Assembly (NCBI RefSeq): GCF_009827435.1
Contig: NZ_WTYM01000030.1
Span: 62,001-126,000, forward strand
Source: Croceibacterium salegens
Lineage (GTDB): Bacteria; Pseudomonadota; Alphaproteobacteria; Sphingomonadales; Sphingomonadaceae
DNA length: 64,000 bases
Direction of reading: 5' to 3'
Part shown: positions 51,761-59,590 of the stretch, piece by piece
Position numbering within the stretch: the first letter of the stretch is position 1
Layout of the letters: every line of letters begins with the position of its first letter
Program-made: the position numbers and the translations under genes
Notes under the pieces: model-generated
What the model saw: the letters and a program-made list of their open reading frames with translations, nothing else
The model's database searches: none
Told to the model about the DNA's origin: nothing

Positions 51761-53138
51761 AGGCTTCGCGGAACCGTTTCACGACGCGCAGGGCGAAGAA
51801 GTTGAGGCCGAGGGTGACGAGAAACAGGACGAACCCGAGCGCGAAGGCGCTCAGCGTTGCAGGGTGGTCGAAACTGCCTTCGCCGGTCAGCATGGCGACG
51901 ATCTGGAACGTAACTGTTGTCATCGCCTCGAGCGGGTTTGCCGTGAGGTTCGCCGCCGCACCTGCTGCCATGACCACGATCATCGTTTCGCCAATGGCGC
52001 GGCTGATCGCCAGCATCACGCCCGCGACTATGCCGGGCAGGGCCGCGGGGACGAGCACGCGGCGGATCGTTTCGTTGGTCGTCGCGCCCATGGCCAGGCT
52101 GCCGTCGCGCATGGCCTGCGGAACTGCGGCAATCGAATCGTCCGCCATCGAGGAGACGAAGGGAATGATCATCACGCCCATCACGAGGCCCGCCGCCAAC
52201 GCGCTCTCGCTCGAGGCGTTCTGGATGCCGATGGCCTGCGCCGCATCTCGGATCGCGGGGGCCACGGCGAGCGCGGCGAAATAGCCGTAGACCACGGTCG
52301 GGACACCGGCGAGGATCTCGAGCGCCGGTTTGAGCCAGCTGCGCCAGCGCGGGTCGGCGTATTGCGTCAGGTAAATCGCGCTCATCAATCCGAGCGGGAT
52401 GGCGACGATCATGGCGATGATCGCGCCAATGTAGATCGTCCCCCAGAACAACGGGATGGCGCCGTAGCGCGAGGGATCCGGGTTGGCCGCATTGGCCATG
52501 GGATCGGGGCCCCAGTGGGTGCCGAACAGGAAATCAATCGGCGAAACCATCCCGAAGAATCGGAATGTCTCGAACACCAGGCTGATGAAGATGCCGAGCG
52601 TCGTAAGGATCGCCACCAGCGAGGCAAGCAGGAGCACGCCCATGATGATGCGCTCGACCTTTGTCCGCGCGGCAAAATCGGGCCGGACCCGCAGGAAGGC
52701 GAGGCCGCCGAACAGCAGGCCGATCGCCAGCGTGCTGCCGATGCCGATCAGGCGGTATTTGCCGATAGCCTCGCGGAACGGCTCGACGAGGTCTGCGGCG
52801 CCGCGATTGAAGACCGTATGCGAGGCTCCGGTCGCGACCGAGCGCGCCTCGGCCAGGATCGTCTGGCGCTGCATTCCGAACTCGGGGAGCTGGGCTGCCG
52901 CGGGATGGGCCAGCACCGACTGCAGCACGAGGTTCGGCGCGACGGCGCTCCATACCGCGATGAACAGGAGCACGGGGATCGCCACCCACAGGGCGACGTA
53001 CCACCCGTAGTAGCTGGGCAAGGCGCGCAACCGGGTGTTCGGCGACGCACTCTTGAGGCTCCACGCGCGGGCACGCGCGGCAAGCCACCCGGCCAACGCC
53101 AGGCCCAACCCGACCAAAAGGAGGGTGGCCCCCGACAT
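51753..53138 (-). CDS. pstC: Phosphate ABC transporter permease PstC
   Basis: PstC is the partner permease. The 461-residue product begins with an N-terminal helix and an extended region before the core, as in the long alphaproteobacterial type. The core has IPLFWGTIYIGAIIAMIVA, ILAGVPTVVYGYFAALAVAP, the EAA-like loop DGSLAMGATTNETIRRVLVP and AISRAIGETMIVVMAAGAAA. The phosphate-binding protein gene pstS is not upstream and was not seen in the window. The 102 bases between phoR and pstC hold no clear promoter. Confidence 0.93.
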   Translation of the reverse strand: MSGATLLLVGLGLALAGWLAARARAWSLKSASPNTRLRALPSYYGWYVALWVAIPVLLFIAVWSAVAPNLVLQSVLAHPAAAQLPEFGMQRQTILAEARSVATGASHTVFNRGAADLVEPFREAIGKYRLIGIGSTLAIGLLFGGLAFLRVRPDFAARTKVERIIMGVLLLASLVAILTTLGIFISLVFETFRFFGMVSPIDFLFGTHWGPDPMANAANPDPSRYGAIPLFWGTIYIGAIIAMIVAIPLGLMSAIYLTQYADPRWRSWLKPALEILAGVPTVVYGYFAALAVAPAIRDAAQAIGIQNASSESALAAGLVMGVMIIPFVSSMADDSIAAVPQAMRDGSLAMGATTNETIRRVLVPAALPGIVAGVMLAISRAIGETMIVVMAAGAAANLTANPLEAMTTVTFQIVAMLTGEGSFDHPATLSAFALGFVLFLVTLGLNFFALRVVKRFREAYE

Positions 53139-53240
53139 GCTATGCAGGATCCTTCATCATCATGGCCGAAGCCGAAGCAGAAGCGGGACGGGAATGTCCA
53201 GAAGATATCCGATCATTCCTGAACCCGTCGCGTGACGGTT

Positions 53241-54443
53241 TCATGTCTGCTCTCCCAAGCCTTCGCCGACCATCGGCATGCGAACGGTCACCGTGGTGCC
53301 CTGTCCCTGCTTGCTGGCAATGTCGAGGCGGCCGCGGTGCCTTTCCACGATATGCTTGACGATTGCTAGCCCCAGTCCGGTGCCGCCTGCTGCGCGGCTG
53401 CGGCCCGGGTCGGTGCGGTAGAAACGGCGGGTCAGGTGCGGCAGGTGCTCGGGCGCGATGCCCTCGCCATGGTCGCGCACCTGCAACGAGGCCATGCCGC
53501 GTTCCGATTTCTCGAGCGTGACGTCGACCGTTCCTTCGGGATCGCCGTACTTGAGGGCGTTGTCGACGAGGTTGCGGACCACCTGTTCGAGCTGTTCGCT
53601 GTCGCCGCGCACGATCAGGTGCTCTTCGGGCAGGTGAATCTTCACTCGCTCAAGCCGATCAAGGCCAGCACCGTCGCGCGCTGCACGTTCGACAAGGATA
53701 GGAAGGTCGATCTTTGAGCGTGGCTGGTCATGCTTTTCCGCCTCGACCCGCGAGAGCGACATAAGATCGTCGACGAGGCCCTGCAATCGCTTGGCCTCGC
53801 GCAGCACGGTGCCGTGGAACTTTGCCGCCATGTCCTTGTCGGCGTTCTCGCCCTCTTCGACGAGCGTCTCGATGTAGCCGATGATCGAGGCGAGGGGAGT
53901 GCGCAACTCGTGGCTGGCGTTGGCGACGAAATCGGTGTGGGCGCGGCTGATGTCGGCTTCGCCGGTGCGGTTGATCAGTTCGATCAGCCAGTAACGCCCG
54001 TCGATCGGCTGCCGCGTCATCTGCCACGAACTGCGCGGACCGGTCAGGCCCTGCACAGTCACGCTGCCGCCTTGCGCGCGCCCAAGCAGGTCGACCGCCG
54101 CGGGATGGCGGAAGGCCACTCGGGCGTCCTGTCCGACGATGTGCCGGCCGAGAACCTCGCGCGCTTCGGCGTTGGCGATGACGATTCGGCTGTCGTCGAG
54201 CAGCAGGAAGGGAATTCCGGAATGTTCGATCAGCTCGCGCATGCCGTCGCGCGTCAGCTGCATGTCGCCGACGGGAGCCGGAATGCGCTGCGGAGGGGGA
54301 ACGAGGAGCAGGAGCGAACCGGCCCAGACGATCACCACGCCCAAGGCCAGGAGGACATCGACGCCTTCGAACAGCAGGACGCCGCCCGCAGCCAAGGCCA
54401 GCCCAATCCCGGGCCAGGGAATCGAACGGCGGGTTTCGTCCAT
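53241..54443 (-). CDS. phoR: Phosphate regulon sensor histidine kinase PhoR
   Basis: PhoR phosphorylates PhoB when phosphate is low. The 400-residue product has two N-terminal membrane helices (residues 11-48), a PAS domain (about 65-160, PFLLLDDSRIVIANAEAREVLG), the HisKA motif ASHELRTPL with histidine 178, and an ATPase domain with VRNLVDNALKYGDP (N box), VRDHGEGIAPEHL (G1) and AAGGTGLGLAIVKHIV (G2). It heads the operon phoR-pstC-pstA-pstB-phoU-phoB. A PHO box lies 45 bases upstream of the ATG. Confidence 0.94.
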   Translation of the reverse strand: MDETRRSIPWPGIGLALAAGGVLLFEGVDVLLALGVVIVWAGSLLLLVPPPQRIPAPVGDMQLTRDGMRELIEHSGIPFLLLDDSRIVIANAEAREVLGRHIVGQDARVAFRHPAAVDLLGRAQGGSVTVQGLTGPRSSWQMTRQPIDGRYWLIELINRTGEADISRAHTDFVANASHELRTPLASIIGYIETLVEEGENADKDMAAKFHGTVLREAKRLQGLVDDLMSLSRVEAEKHDQPRSKIDLPILVERAARDGAGLDRLERVKIHLPEEHLIVRGDSEQLEQVVRNLVDNALKYGDPEGTVDVTLEKSERGMASLQVRDHGEGIAPEHLPHLTRRFYRTDPGRSRAAGGTGLGLAIVKHIVERHRGRLDIASKQGQGTTVTVRMPMVGEGLGEQT

Positions 54444-54487
54444 CGCGGGGGACCGTTAGACATGGCAAAGGGCGGGCGCCAGCCCAC

Positions 54488-54505
54488 CTGTCACATATCT
54501 GTCAT
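54488..54505 (+). promoter_or_regulatory. PHO box upstream of the phoR-pst operon
   Basis: CTGTCACATATCTGTCAT is a near-consensus PHO box: two seven-base units CTGTCAC and CTGTCAT separated by ATAT. It lies 45 bases before the phoR ATG and four bases from the 3' end of the first tRNA-Glu. As written it points away from phoR, opposite to the usual orientation of these boxes relative to their gene. Confidence 0.78.
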
Positions 54506-54508
54506 GAA

Positions 54509-54583
54509 TGGTGACCCCTACGGGAATCGAACCCGTGTTTCAGCCGTGAGAGGGCCGCGTCCTGACCGCTAGACGAAGGGGCC
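54509..54583 (-). tRNA. tRNA-Glu (anticodon CTC)
   Basis: A 75-base cloverleaf with encoded CCA. The acceptor arms GGCCCCT and AGGGGTC pair, the anticodon stem CGGCC/GGCTG encloses CTCTCAC (anticodon CTC), and the T-arm is GGGTTCGATTCCC. It differs from the tRNA gene 23 bases upstream at only two positions. Confidence 0.94.
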
Positions 54584-54606
54584 TTGCCAGATAAGCACGT
54601 CACCGA

Positions 54607-54681
54607 TGGTGACCCCTACGGGAATCGAACCCGTGTTTCAGCCGTGAAAGGGCCGCGTCCTAACCGCTAGACGAAGGGGCC
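54607..54681 (-). tRNA. tRNA-Glu (anticodon TTC)
   Basis: A 75-base cloverleaf with encoded CCA, identical to its neighbour except for T in place of C in the D-loop and at the first anticodon base. The loop CTTTCAC gives anticodon TTC, the isoacceptor that reads both GAA and GAG. It is transcribed first of the pair and is probably the ancestral copy. Confidence 0.95.
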
Positions 54682-54752
54682 GCATCGGATGCGTGGCGGC
54701 GCACTTAGGGGCGGTCGCGCGTGCGGTCAAGCCCGCTGCTGGCAGGTAATGT

Positions 54753-56534
54753 TCAGTCGGCCCAGGCGGCATCCTCGAGGTGCAGTTCGGCCTGGGGCCG
54801 GTTGCCCCAATCGTCGATCTTCGCGCGCCCCGCGAGCCACAGCTTGCGCCCCTGCGCACCGTGCAGCAGCGCCTGGCCCATTTCGCTCTCCGCGGCGCGG
54901 AAGGCGATGGCCTTGAACGAGGCGCCATCTGCGCCGCCGGCGATCAGCCGCAGGTGGTTGGTGCCGACGATATCGGCGCGTACGAGGCGCACCGGTCCGA
55001 CGGCGATCCGCGGCGCCGGCCAGCCCACCCCGAACGGTCCGGCCTGTTGGAGGGTCTCGACCAGATCCGGCGTCAGTCCGCGTGGTGCGACGGCGAGATC
55101 GAGCGTCATGGTCAGCTCGGCCGAGGCGCGCGCCACCGCCGATGCCAGCTGGGCGTCGAGCCAGTCGGCGAAATCGTCGAGCCGCGCTTCCTCGACGGTC
55201 AGCCCGGCGGCCATGGCGTGTCCGCCGCCGGCGAGCAGTAGTCCCTTGTCCTTCGCGCCGATGATCGCCGCGCCGAGATCGACGCCGCTGATCGAGCGGC
55301 CCGATCCCTTGCCCTGTCCGCTCACCTCATCGAGTGCGATGACGATCGCCGGCTTGCCGACCTTCTCCTTGATCCGCCCGGCAACGATGCCGATGACCCC
55401 CGGATGCCAGCCCCTGCCGGCCAGCGTCACGACCGAGCGGTTGTGCTGGCGGTCGAGCTGCTGCTCGGCGGCTTCCTGTACCGCAGCCTCGATCGCCCGG
55501 CGTTCCTCGTTGAGCGTCGATAGCTGCGCGGCAATTTCCCGGGCTTCGTCTGGATCCTCCGTCGTCAGCAACCGCACGCCGAGGGTCGATTCGCCGACAC
55601 GGCCGCCGGCATTTATTCGCGGCCCCAGGGCGAAGCCGCAGTCGCTGCAGGCCGGGGGCCGATTGAGGCGGCTCGCGTCGATCAGCGCCGACATGCCGAC
55701 GTTGCGGCGATGCGCCATGATCTTGAGGCCCTGCGCGACAAAAGCGCGGTTGAGCCCGCGGATCGCGGCAACGTCCGCCACGGTGCCGAGCGCGACGAGA
55801 TCGAGCAGGGCGAACAGGTCGGGTTCTTTGCGCTCCTCGAAGAAGCCGCGCTGGCGCAATGTGCGGACCAGCGAGACCGCGAGCAGGAAGGCGACGCCGA
55901 CCGCGGCGAGGTGGCCGAAGCCGGCAGCCTCGTCGCTCTCGTCGAGACGGTTCGGGTTGACCAACGCCATAGCCGCCGGGTGGTCGGCGGCGCACTTGTG
56001 GTGGTCGACCACGATCACGTCGACACCGGCCTCGCGCGCCGCGGCGAGCGCTTCGAAGGCCATCGCCCCGCAGTCGACCGTGACGATCAGGCTGGAACCC
56101 TCGGCGCCGAGACGGACCAAAGCCTCGCCGCTCGGCCCGTATCCTTCAAGCAGGCGATCGGGAATGTAGTAGCCGGCATCGAGGCCAAGATCGCGCAGCA
56201 GACGGATCAACAGGGCCGAACTGGTCGCGCCGTCGACGTCGTAATCGCCGTAGATCGTCACGGTTTCCTGTGCGAGTACCGCTTGTGCGAGCCGGTCGGC
56301 GGCAAGCTCCATGTCGTTGAAGATCGCCGGATCGGGAAGGAACTCGCGCAGGACCGGGCTGCGCTGCTTGGCAAGTTCGTCCCGCGCGACCCCGCGACCG
56401 AGAAGGAGCTGGTCGACGATCCCGTCGAGCTGACCGGAGTCTCCGCCTACGAGTTCCATGTTCCCGGCGCGCCAATGCCAAGCCTTGCCGGAAAGCGAGG
56501 ACTCCACGCCTAAGACTGCGGGTTTGGTGGCCAT
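54753..56534 (-). CDS. recJ: Single-stranded-DNA-specific exonuclease RecJ
   Basis: RecJ degrades single-stranded DNA 5' to 3' in recombination and mismatch repair. The 593-residue product has the DHH-phosphoesterase motifs: DYDVDG (D97, D99, D101), VTVDCGA, VVDHHK (177-180) and LDLVALGTVADV. The DHHA1 motif GRSISGVDL and LLAGGGHAMAAGLTVE lie in the second half, and the C-terminal OB domain has QAGPFGVGWPAP. All metal-binding residues are in place. It lies just upstream of the two tRNA-Glu genes on the same strand. Confidence 0.95.
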   Translation of the reverse strand: MATKPAVLGVESSLSGKAWHWRAGNMELVGGDSGQLDGIVDQLLLGRGVARDELAKQRSPVLREFLPDPAIFNDMELAADRLAQAVLAQETVTIYGDYDVDGATSSALLIRLLRDLGLDAGYYIPDRLLEGYGPSGEALVRLGAEGSSLIVTVDCGAMAFEALAAAREAGVDVIVVDHHKCAADHPAAMALVNPNRLDESDEAAGFGHLAAVGVAFLLAVSLVRTLRQRGFFEERKEPDLFALLDLVALGTVADVAAIRGLNRAFVAQGLKIMAHRRNVGMSALIDASRLNRPPACSDCGFALGPRINAGGRVGESTLGVRLLTTEDPDEAREIAAQLSTLNEERRAIEAAVQEAAEQQLDRQHNRSVVTLAGRGWHPGVIGIVAGRIKEKVGKPAIVIALDEVSGQGKGSGRSISGVDLGAAIIGAKDKGLLLAGGGHAMAAGLTVEEARLDDFADWLDAQLASAVARASAELTMTLDLAVAPRGLTPDLVETLQQAGPFGVGWPAPRIAVGPVRLVRADIVGTNHLRLIAGGADGASFKAIAFRAAESEMGQALLHGAQGRKLWLAGRAKIDDWGNRPQAELHLEDAAWAD

Positions 56535-56635
56535 GGGCCTCGTCTAGAGCACTTGGCAGGCGCGCGGAAGGCCGCGGCGAGGGGCTGTGGACAGGGAGGG
56601 TAACGAAGAATTAGCCCCGATTTGGATTAGTTAGG

Positions 56636-57004
56636 GTGTTCTACGACTCGACCTGCGCAACGTTTGCGGTCACAAATCGGCTCAGGACGGGAGAATTGAC
56701 GATTACACGCAAGCCGGGTTCGATTTCAGATAGTCAGGCGGCGGTTTCCCTCCTTTTTTCAGAAGGTAAACGGTCGTCGGTGGAGGTAGTTCGCGCGTAC
56801 CTCCTCTGGATCGAAGACATCGAGCTCAGCTTCGAACCCGAGCCCAGTCCATCGCGGGCCCCGGAACTTAGGTGGCTTGAGTTGCTGTCCAACAAGCTGA
56901 CTTTCGACCTTTTCAGACTGCTCAGCGGCCCGCCGTCGAGCGGACCTTCGCGTCGGAGCAAATATATTGAGAACACGGACGCAAATTCGAGATATGCGAA
57001 GTAG
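56636..57004 (+). CDS. Doubtful small hypothetical protein
   Basis: The open frame gives up to 122 residues from a GTG; an internal TTG at 56696 is also possible. The central part (VEVVRAYLLWIEDIELSFEP and LRWLELLSNKLTFDLFRLLS) has a helical, protein-like pattern, while the ends do not. The antisense frame is a serine-rich shadow. There is no recognisable family and no good ribosome-binding site, so this may be a gene fragment. Confidence 0.3.
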   Translation: MFYDSTCATFAVTNRLRTGELTITRKPGSISDSQAAVSLLFSEGKRSSVEVVRAYLLWIEDIELSFEPEPSPSRAPELRWLELLSNKLTFDLFRLLSGPPSSGPSRRSKYIENTDANSRYAK

Positions 57005-57331
57005 TCACGAACCGGCCCAATCCGCATATGGCGAGTAGGAGGGATGCCGCCGATCCTCAGAACATAGGCCGGGATTGATGCCGCTTGTGCCGATCTCGGC
57101 GATGTCGAAGCCATTCTCTATCATTCCACGCGGTGCAGGAGCGATCCAACCACTTTCCGCAAGTAAGTAAACAACTGGATTTCAGGGGGGTGTTTTCGAG
57201 ACGAACCTGACCTCGTTCGCGGTCGCGTCAGCCTAGGATTGCTCAGTGAAGTGTTGACGTCTTTTGCCGGCCAGGAATTTGGCATCGAGCTCAATTTTGC
57301 TTGAGACTTTAGGGCGACGACGCGGCTTGGC

Positions 57332-57532
57332 TTAATGTAGTTGCTCAATTACCTTATCGAGCAAGACCGAATCGTCGAAAACGATAGCCTTGTCGATAGC
57401 GCAGATGAGCCACTGATTCTCATTCCTTTTGCAGATGGCTTGTTCGTGCAGGTCAGTCACGATTGAATCGCGCCATGTGAAGCGCTGTTCGCATTTTGCA
57501 GGGTGCGCGCAGGCGGATCCCGTCCAAGCGCG
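57332..57532 (-). pseudogene. Possible gene remnant (C-terminal fragment)
   Basis: This 67-codon open frame on the minus strand has no ATG near its beginning. It ends with a protein-like tail: CEQRFTWRDSIVTDLHEQA, then NQWLICAIDKAIVFDDS and LLDKVIEQLH before the stop. Upstream in another frame, LVRRFAEATDALGRDPPAR also looks coding, which fits a frameshifted remnant. No family recognised. Confidence 0.22.
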
Positions 57533-57706
57533 TCAGTCGCCTCGGCGAATCGGCGTACAAGGCTAAATGTAGCGTGATCACGTCCTGCCGCTGCGATTGC
57601 TTTCGCGGCGGTACTTTGAGCCGATGCTCGACTTGATTGGCCACGAGCGAAGGGGATTCGACGATTTCCGCCATAAGGAGCGGTTTCGACCGTCGAATGA
57701 ATATAG

Positions 57707-58012
57707 TGTTATGAGTGCGGGATTGCCACTGTACACGGGCTGCACAGCGACTACAGTAATATAGACGCGGAGCGTGTCGGGCAGATTGAGGCGTCCTGGT
57801 TGAGCGTCCGGTTGCGGGAACCCGATGCGGCGCTCGAAGAGGCGTTGATGCGCCTGACCTTGCTGCAACATGCGCTGCTCAGATGGCTCCTTGTCGAGAG
57901 GCGCCAGTTGCGGCTCAAGCGGCGCGATCCACTGGGCGCTGGACGGGACTTTGCCGATCTCGATGCCATGGTCGAAGAACTGTGGCGGGGATCCGAAACC
58001 CAGGGCGCCTGA
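57707..58012 (+). pseudogene. Possible 5'-truncated gene fragment
   Basis: The frame is open from 57707 to the TGA at 58012 but offers no ATG or GTG start in its first part; TTG at 57800 is the first usable codon (70 residues). The translation looks genuine and helical (RVGQIEASWLSVRLREPDAA, LLQHALLRWLLVERRQLRLK, DFADLDAMVEELW), so this may be the end of a gene whose start was lost, or a gene using a rare start. No family recognised. Confidence 0.32.
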
Positions 58013-58021
58013 CGATTCCGC

Positions 58022-58984
58022 TCAGCCGTGGCCGAGCAAGCGCATTCTTGCCGCCAGGTATTCACGCTCAAGCCGGTCAACCAGATCGGCGGTTGTCGCG
58101 ACCGACTTGACCGCGCCAATGCCCTGGCCCGCGCCCCAGATGTCCTTCCACGCCTTGGCGCCGCCCTCGACCTTGCTGAAGTCCATCGCGCTCGGGTCGC
58201 CTTCGGGCAGGTGGTCAGGATCGTAACCGGCGGAGACGATCGAACCGCGCAAGTAGTTGCCGTGCACGCCGGTGAAGTAGCTCGAATAGACGATGTCGCT
58301 GGCCCGCCCCTCGACGATCCCCTGCTTGTAGGGATCGATGGCTCGTGCCTCCTCGGTAGCAATGAAGGCGGAGCCGATATAGGCGAGGTCGGCCCCCATG
58401 GCCTGCGCTGCGAGGATCGAATTGCCGTTGGCGATCGCGCCCGACAGCACCAGCGGCCCGTCGAACCACTCGCGGATTTCCTGCACGAGCGCGAAGGGCG
58501 ACAGCGTCCCGGCATGGCCGCCGGCACCGGCCGCCACGGCGATCAACCCGTCGGCGCCCTTCTCGATTGCCTTGTGGGCGAAGCGGTCGTGGATGATGTC
58601 GTGCAGCACGATCCCGCCCCAGGAATGGACTAGCTGGTTGATCTCCTCACGCGCACCGAGCGACGTTATGACGACCTGAGGCTTCCACTTGGCGAGGAGC
58701 TTTGCGTCGTCCTCCAGCCGCGGGTTGGCCCGGTTGACGATGAGGTTGCAAGCGAACGGGGCGGACGGGCGGTCAGGATGCGCGGCGTCATGCGCCGCGA
58801 GCGCTTCGGTGATTTCGTGCAGCCACTCGTCGAGTTGCTCGAGCGGGCGGGCATTCAGCGAGGGAAAGCTGCCGACTATGCCTGACGTACATTGGGCGAT
58901 GACGAGTGCCGGGTGCGAGATGATGAAGAGCGGGGCGCCGATCACCGGAATGCGCAGGTTTTCAAGGCAGGCGGGTAGAGTCAT
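58022..58984 (-). CDS. Nitronate monooxygenase family flavoprotein
   Basis: The family oxidises alkyl nitronates with FMN; related members act as enoyl-ACP reductases (FabK). The 320-residue TIM-barrel product has PVIGAPLFIISHPALV at the start, VVITSLG, GADGLIAVAAGAGGHAG (FMN phosphate region), PLVLSGAIANGNSILAAQAMGADLAYIGSAFIAT and KQGIVEG. The AGGHAG motif with a histidine fits nitronate monooxygenases. It is divergent from the MOSC gene at 59045. Its true substrate may differ. Confidence 0.87.
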   Translation of the reverse strand: MTLPACLENLRIPVIGAPLFIISHPALVIAQCTSGIVGSFPSLNARPLEQLDEWLHEITEALAAHDAAHPDRPSAPFACNLIVNRANPRLEDDAKLLAKWKPQVVITSLGAREEINQLVHSWGGIVLHDIIHDRFAHKAIEKGADGLIAVAAGAGGHAGTLSPFALVQEIREWFDGPLVLSGAIANGNSILAAQAMGADLAYIGSAFIATEEARAIDPYKQGIVEGRASDIVYSSYFTGVHGNYLRGSIVSAGYDPDHLPEGDPSAMDFSKVEGGAKAWKDIWGAGQGIGAVKSVATTADLVDRLEREYLAARMRLLGHG

Positions 58985-59044
58985 CGCTGTTCACTGCTGT
59001 TCCGAGCTTGAGAGAAGCGCTTCATTGGCACATGGCGTTGCGGC

Positions 59045-59590
59045 ATGACAGGCCGGATCATCGCCGTGGCCCGCGACGAGGCCCATCGCTTCGGCAAGCA
59101 GGCCTGCGATAGCATCGAGCTCGTGGCCGGATTGGGCGTTGCGGGCGATTCCCATGGCGGCCGCACCGTGCAGCACCTTTCGCGCGTGGCGAAGACACCC
59201 GAAACGCTGAACGTGCGGCAGGTCCACCTGATCCACAGCGAACTTTTCTCTGAACTTGCGGATGTAGGATTCACTCTCGTTCCGGGCGCTCTGGGTGAGA
59301 ACGTGACGACCGAGGGTATCGACCTGCTGGACCTGTCACGCGGCACCCGGCTCCAGCTTGGCGACGAGGCACTCGTCGAGGTGACCGGCCTGCGCAATCC
59401 GTGTCGCCAGATCGACGACAACATCGGCAAGGGCGCTATGGCAGCGACTCTCGATACTGCCCCGGACGGCTCGCTGGTCCGCAAGGCCGGGATCATGGCC
59501 GTGGTCGTATCGGGTGGCGAGGTCCGGACGGGCGACCCGATAATGATCGAGTTCGTCCCGCCCGAACGCTTGCCGCTCGAACCGGTCTAG
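59045..59590 (+). CDS. MOSC domain-containing protein (second of two)
   Basis: The 181-residue product is a stand-alone MOSC protein: GLGVAGDSHGGRTVQHLSRV, VRQVHLIHSELFSEL, VPGALGENVTTEGIDLLDLSRGTRLQLG and the conserved cysteine in TGLRNPCRQIDD. It belongs to the YiiM-like branch (GALGENVTTEGIDL is typical) and differs clearly from the first MOSC gene at 5711. YiiM-like proteins have been linked to reduction or activation of N-hydroxylated compounds with molybdenum cofactor; whether that holds here is unknown. Its stop shares a CTAG with leuA. Confidence 0.88.
   Translation: MTGRIIAVARDEAHRFGKQACDSIELVAGLGVAGDSHGGRTVQHLSRVAKTPETLNVRQVHLIHSELFSELADVGFTLVPGALGENVTTEGIDLLDLSRGTRLQLGDEALVEVTGLRNPCRQIDDNIGKGAMAATLDTAPDGSLVRKAGIMAVVVSGGEVRTGDPIMIEFVPPERLPLEPV

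Larger units (their letters stand above)
56535..58021. other. Lower-GC stretch without a convincing gene
   Basis: These 1.5 kb between recJ and the nitronate monooxygenase gene have noticeably lower GC than the flanks. Only short open frames occur on either strand, and the three listed below are the only ones with some protein-like character. No transposase, integrase, tRNA or inverted-repeat end was seen. It looks like decayed or recently acquired DNA; that is an inference from composition and lack of genes. Confidence 0.6.

Noticed and set aside
53139-53240. Small open frame between phoR and pstC
   Set aside because: It has no ribosome-binding site and overlaps both neighbours' coding ends. 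It is most likely plain intergenic sequence inside the operon.
56734-57114. 126-codon minus-strand frame in the low-GC stretch
   Set aside because: It is antisense to a more protein-like plus-strand frame and is serine-rich without helical or domain pattern.
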